A stretch of DNA of 25,078 nucleotides, taken from NCBI GenBank assembly GCA_002419215.1, contig DIFQ01000077.1, forward strand, positions 1 through 25,078, written 5' to 3'. Shown here one piece after another: positions 21,861 through 25,078 of the stretch; the first letter of the stretch is position 1; every line of letters starts with the position of its first letter. The translations under genes and the position numbers were made by a program. This DNA comes from Syntrophaceae bacterium UBA5744 (GTDB lineage: Bacteria > Desulfobacterota > Syntrophia > Syntrophales > UBA2192). The notes beneath the pieces are model-generated. The model searched no databases, was not told where the DNA came from, and was given only the letters and a program-made list of their open reading frames with translations.

Positions 21861-21872
21861 AAAGATTCAAGA

Positions 21873-23084
21873 ATGAAGATTACAGACAAGAAAACCAAGA
21901 CGGTGCTGGTGGTAGGCGGAGGGGTGGCGGGCATGTCCGCGGCCCTCGACCTGGCCGGCAGCGGGCACCGGGTCCACCTCGTCGAGAGCGGCTACGACCT
22001 CGGCGGCCAGGTGGCGAAGCTCGACAAGTTCTACCCGACTGATCACTGCGCCTTCTGCCCCCTCTGGACGGAGATCCGGCGCTGCAAGGAGAGTCCCGCA
22101 ATCTCCATCCACAAAAACGGCAGAGTCGAAACCCTGGAAAATACCAGCGGCGGCTACCGGGCCGTCATCACGCAATCGACGCCTGTGATCGACCCCGAGC
22201 TGTGCATCTGCTGCGGCCGCTGTGAAAGCGCCTGCCCGAAGGGCGTGGCGCGCCCCATCTGGGAGCATGCCTATCCACCCGTCTACCTCATCGACCGGGA
22301 TCGATGCGGAGATTGCCGCGCCTGCGTCGATGCGTGCCCCACAAAAGCCATCGGCTTCGATCGTGAAGAGGAGAAGGCGGAGTTGGCCGTGGACGAGGTC
22401 ATCTGGTCGGCCGGGTTCACCGAGGTGAGCCTGGAGCCACTGAAAGAATATGGATGGGGAACGCACCCGGACATCCTCACGTCGCTCGAATTCGAGGCCT
22501 GGAAGGCCGAGTCCGGCGAAAACAGGGGAGCCATCCTGCGTCGCTCCAACAGGGCCGTGCCCCGGAGCATCGCCTTCATCCAGTGCGCAGGCGCCCGGGA
22601 CCTCAGGCTCCTGCCCCACTGCTCGGCCGTCTGCTGCATGCACGCCCTGAAGCAGGCCCAGTGGGTCAAGCGCAGAAACCCCGATGTCCATTGCGCCATC
22701 CTCTACACGGATCTTCGCACGGTGGGACGGGATTATCACGAATACGCCATGCGCGACTTCGGGGGGAACGGCGTCCGGCTCGTTCGCGGCCGGCCCTCGC
22801 TCATCTATCCCCTGCCCGGCGGCGACGGCATCGCCGTGAAGTTCGAGGACACCTCGACGCAGAAACGCGAGATCTGGAAGTTCGACATGGTCATCCTGAA
22901 CGGAAACCTGAAACCGGCCCTTTCGTCCCTGCCCGGCGCGACTGCCTCGCCCGAGCTGGATGCCGAGGGCTTCGTAGCACGAACGGCCACGTCCTGCGGC
23001 TTCGTCATGGAGCCGGCGGACGTGACGGAGTCGGCGATCCAGGCGTCGTCGGCCGCGCTCAGATCGATTACGGACAAGAACTGA
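21873..23084 (+). CDS. Short HdrA-like flavin/Fe-S protein
   Basis: A 403-aa cytoplasmic protein resembling the flavin and ferredoxin core of heterodisulfide reductase subunit A. The FAD loop VLVVGGGVAGMSAA is at residues 11-24, GGQVAKLDKFYPTDHCAFC carries the HdrA-type cluster cysteines near 59-71, and two ferredoxin motifs are at 111-121 (CCGRCESACP) and 145-155 (CGDCRACVDACP). IQCAGARD with C250, C254 and C255 matches the conserved HdrA CxGxR...C...CC block. The C-terminal part is much shorter than in full HdrA and there is no N-terminal extension. ATG 21873 is the natural start because the FAD motif follows at once; upstream in-frame sequence overlaps the NapG-like gene. It is followed one base later by a full-size HdrA-like gene, so the pair may act together. 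Confidence 0.85.
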   Translation: MKITDKKTKTVLVVGGGVAGMSAALDLAGSGHRVHLVESGYDLGGQVAKLDKFYPTDHCAFCPLWTEIRRCKESPAISIHKNGRVETLENTSGGYRAVITQSTPVIDPELCICCGRCESACPKGVARPIWEHAYPPVYLIDRDRCGDCRACVDACPTKAIGFDREEEKAELAVDEVIWSAGFTEVSLEPLKEYGWGTHPDILTSLEFEAWKAESGENRGAILRRSNRAVPRSIAFIQCAGARDLRLLPHCSAVCCMHALKQAQWVKRRNPDVHCAILYTDLRTVGRDYHEYAMRDFGGNGVRLVRGRPSLIYPLPGGDGIAVKFEDTSTQKREIWKFDMVILNGNLKPALSSLPGATASPELDAEGFVARTATSCGFVMEPADVTESAIQASSAALRSITDKN

Positions 23085-23085
23085 A

Positions 23086-24792
23086 ATGGCAAAAACAGGC
23101 GTCATCCTCTGCAACTGCTTCGGCGAGATCGGGAAGGTCATCGACCTCCATTCCTTGAAAAAAAGGATTGAGAACGACCCTGCCGTGGATTCCGTCACGA
23201 TCGTGGAATCCCTGTGCCTGCCCGGTGACGCGGCCAAAACCCATTCCCTGATGCTCGAGCGCGGCATCGGCAAGGTCGTCCTCGGCGCCTGCTCGCCCTT
23301 CGGGAAAATGGAATTCGTGAAGCTCGGCCTCGAAAAAGAGGGCGCCGATGTCCGGTCGGTGCGCACGGTGGATCTGCGGGAAGGCTGTGCCTGGGTACAC
23401 GGCAAGGACGCCGAAGGGGCCACGCGCAAGGCGGCAAACCAGCTCGACATGGAGATCGGGCTGTTGCAGATTATGCGGGATTCGAAAGACATCGCCATCC
23501 GGGTGCAGCAGGAAGCCCTGGTGATCGGCGCAGGTCCTGCCGGCCTCTCGGCGGCCGCCGGCCTGGCCCGTCTCGGGTTCAAGACCCACCTGGTCGACCG
23601 CGGATCGGCGCCGGGCGGCATTCTCAACATGATCACGAAGACCTATCCCGCCGACGAGCCGGGACCGGAGAAGATCCGTTCCCTCGTGGAAGAGACCGGC
23701 AGGAATCCCCTGATACGATTTTACGCAAAGACGAAGGTTTCCGCCGTCAAGGGGTATGCCGGCGACTTCAAGATCAGCCTTGCAGGGCCCGGGGGCAACG
23801 CCGCCCTTCGCGTGGGGGCCGTTGTGCTCGCCACGGGGGCGCGGATCCTCTTCCCGCAGGGCCAGTTCGGGTACGGCAAGGTCAAGAACGTCATCACCCA
23901 GATGGAGATGGAGAGGCGTTTTGCCACCGGGACGGCCGGCTGTAAAACGGCCGTATTCGTCCAGTGTGTCGGCGCCCGGAACGGCGAGCGGCCCTACTGC
24001 TCGACGATCTGCTGCCCCCTTTCGCTGAAGAACGCGATGCGGGTCATGGACGAGAACGCCGGGGCAAAGGCCTATGTGCTGCACCGGGACATCATGACCC
24101 CTGGAAGCGTGCTGGAGGCCTACTACCGCAAGGCCCTCCAGAAAGGCGTCCAGTTCATCCGCTTCGACGCGGACCGTCCCCCGGAGGTGCGCGGGTTCGA
24201 CCAGGTGAGCGGCGTCGAGGTCTTCGACACGATCAGCGGCGTCAACCGTTTTATCGAGACGGACCTGCTCGTCCTGAGCACGCCCTTCATCCCGGACCCC
24301 GATGCAGCGGCGCTCGCCCGGATGTTGAACATCCCCGTCGACCGGTACGGGTTCTACGCAGAGGTCTACCCGATTCACCCCGTGGAGACGAGAAACGACG
24401 GCATCTTCATCAGCGGGACGGCCCGGTGGCCCGTCTCGTCGGACCAGGCCATCGCCCAGGGCGAAGCGGCGGCCGTCAAGGCGGCCTCCTTCCTGGGACG
24501 GGAAAGGGTGTCGGCTCTCACGATGAGCCGCGTGCCGGGCGGAAAGCTCGGCCACGCCTTCGCCGATGCCGCCGCCTGCACGGGCTGCGGGAACTGTGTC
24601 GCCGTTTGCCCCTACGAGGCCTGCCGGCTCCAGCGGACGGGAAACCGGTCCGTGAGCCGCGTCATCAAGGTCCGCTGCAAGGCCTGCGGCGGCTGCGTCG
24701 CCGTCTGCCCCAACGGGGCCATGCAGGTGCCCGAGCAGAACTACCGGGCCGTGGGAGAAATGATCCGGCGGGCCTTCCGGGAGGTGCGCTGA
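23086..24792 (+). CDS. HdrA-like flavoprotein
   Basis: A 568-aa HdrA homologue, the flavin subunit that in heterodisulfide reductase and related complexes splits electron pairs between high- and low-potential acceptors. The N-terminal domain begins GVILCNCFGEIGKVID, typical of HdrA, with more cysteines at 44, 69 and 101. The FAD loop VIGAGPAGLSAA is at about 146-157, QCVGARNGERPYCSTICC matches the conserved central block, and two C-terminal ferredoxin motifs follow (CTGCGNCVAVCP and CKACGGCVAVCP). Its start is one base after the previous stop, so translation is probably coupled. No HdrB or HdrC lies in the window. Partnership with the MvhD-like protein next to it is expected from other genomes; whether bifurcation takes place cannot be told here. 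Confidence 0.9.
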   Translation: MAKTGVILCNCFGEIGKVIDLHSLKKRIENDPAVDSVTIVESLCLPGDAAKTHSLMLERGIGKVVLGACSPFGKMEFVKLGLEKEGADVRSVRTVDLREGCAWVHGKDAEGATRKAANQLDMEIGLLQIMRDSKDIAIRVQQEALVIGAGPAGLSAAAGLARLGFKTHLVDRGSAPGGILNMITKTYPADEPGPEKIRSLVEETGRNPLIRFYAKTKVSAVKGYAGDFKISLAGPGGNAALRVGAVVLATGARILFPQGQFGYGKVKNVITQMEMERRFATGTAGCKTAVFVQCVGARNGERPYCSTICCPLSLKNAMRVMDENAGAKAYVLHRDIMTPGSVLEAYYRKALQKGVQFIRFDADRPPEVRGFDQVSGVEVFDTISGVNRFIETDLLVLSTPFIPDPDAAALARMLNIPVDRYGFYAEVYPIHPVETRNDGIFISGTARWPVSSDQAIAQGEAAAVKAASFLGRERVSALTMSRVPGGKLGHAFADAAACTGCGNCVAVCPYEACRLQRTGNRSVSRVIKVRCKACGGCVAVCPNGAMQVPEQNYRAVGEMIRRAFREVR

Positions 24793-24793
24793 C

Positions 24794-25078
24794 ATGTCCG
24801 CCGAAAGGGGAAACGTGAAAATCCTCGTCTTTGCCTGCCGCTGGTGCGGCCTCATCGGGGCCGACGGCGCCGGGCGCAAGCGCATCGAGCTGCCCGCATC
24901 CTACCGGGTCATCCCGGTGGACTGCGCGGGTTACGTGGAACCCGACGCCGTGATCCGCGCCTTCGCCAGCGGCGCAACGGGTGTCGCCGTACTGGGCTGC
25001 CACGTCGGCGGTTGCCGGTTCAACGACGCCAACCACCCTGCCCTCAAGCGCCTGGAGCTTCTCAAGACGCTCCTCGAC
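24794..25078 (+). CDS. MvhD/FlpD-like iron-sulfur protein, N-terminal part (cut by window end)
   Basis: The first 95 codons of an MvhD-family protein, which links HdrA to a hydrogenase or formate dehydrogenase. Visible motifs are FACRWCGLIGADGAGR with Cys15 and Cys18, then PVDCAGYVEPDAVIRAF, GATGVAVLGCHVGGC and RLELLKTLL, in the family's usual order. ATG 24794 follows the HdrA stop by one base with GGAGG nine bases upstream; GTG 24815 after AAAGGGG is an alternative. The frame is open to the window end. The tight spacing shows an operon with the two HdrA-like genes. Confidence 0.85.
   Translation, partial: MSAERGNVKILVFACRWCGLIGADGAGRKRIELPASYRVIPVDCAGYVEPDAVIRAFASGATGVAVLGCHVGGCRFNDANHPALKRLELLKTLLD

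Noticed and set aside
15293..24792. Class II benzoyl-CoA reductase (BamBC-like) assignment for the AOR and Hdr genes
   Set aside because: Bam complexes are cytoplasmic and lack a Tat leader on the Fe-S subunit, and no BamD, BamGHI or aromatic-degradation gene is visible in the window.
24665..25036. Open frame on the minus strand across the HdrA/MvhD junction
   Set aside because: It is antisense to two well-supported genes and has no family resemblance.

Overview
The window is a GC-rich stretch of a bacterial chromosome. Its gene content points to an anaerobic Desulfobacterota-type (former Deltaproteobacteria, possibly syntrophic or sulfate-reducer-related) organism: two aldehyde:ferredoxin oxidoreductase (AOR) family tungsten/molybdenum enzymes, HdrA-like flavoproteins with an MvhD-like protein, and system II cytochrome c maturation (ResB/CcsA). 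The taxonomic call is inference from gene families; no rRNA or tRNA was seen.

Layout. 1-673 (minus): a mannose-phosphate pair, a cupin mannose-6-phosphate isomerase domain and the start of a separate mannose-1-phosphate guanylyltransferase. 824-3723: a D-2-hydroxyacid dehydrogenase, a Tat-exported iron-type superoxide dismutase and a radical SAM protein. 3820-13863 (minus): a site-2 protease with CBS domains, amylomaltase, a DUF72 protein, a PhzF-like protein, a secreted CARDB protein, CcsA, ResB, FtsH and a short ModE-like regulator. 13926-25078 (plus, apart from the regulator's own promoter): the redox island.

The redox island holds two tandem paralogous modules. Each has a Tat-signal four-cluster Fe-S protein (248 aa) followed by an AOR-family catalytic subunit (608 aa), with a conserved 5' block and a near-identical terminator. 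The second module also carries a secreted cytochrome P460-family monohaem protein as its first gene. Both modules start from the same regulatory array: a 20-bp inverted repeat, an FNR-like half-symmetric site 21 bp further on, and a TTGACT-N17-TTATA(G/T) promoter, with identical spacing in both copies. The inverted repeat of module 1 also overlaps the predicted -35 box of the divergent ModE-like gene. A plausible reading is a metal-responsive regulon for a periplasmic tungsten (or molybdenum) oxidoreductase co-exported with its Fe-S partner and passing electrons to a c-type cytochrome. Downstream, a NapG-like Fe-S protein, a short HdrA-like protein, a full HdrA-like protein and an MvhD-like protein (cut by the window end) form a second electron-transfer operon that probably continues beyond the window.

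Separately, most non-coding gaps in the left half and one in the right half hold an unusual element type: short arrays of degenerate 7- or 8-nt words, often as two complementary arms forming a long imperfect hairpin beside gene ends. At least seven such loci are visible, with different word families, and I do not recognise them as a named repeat class.
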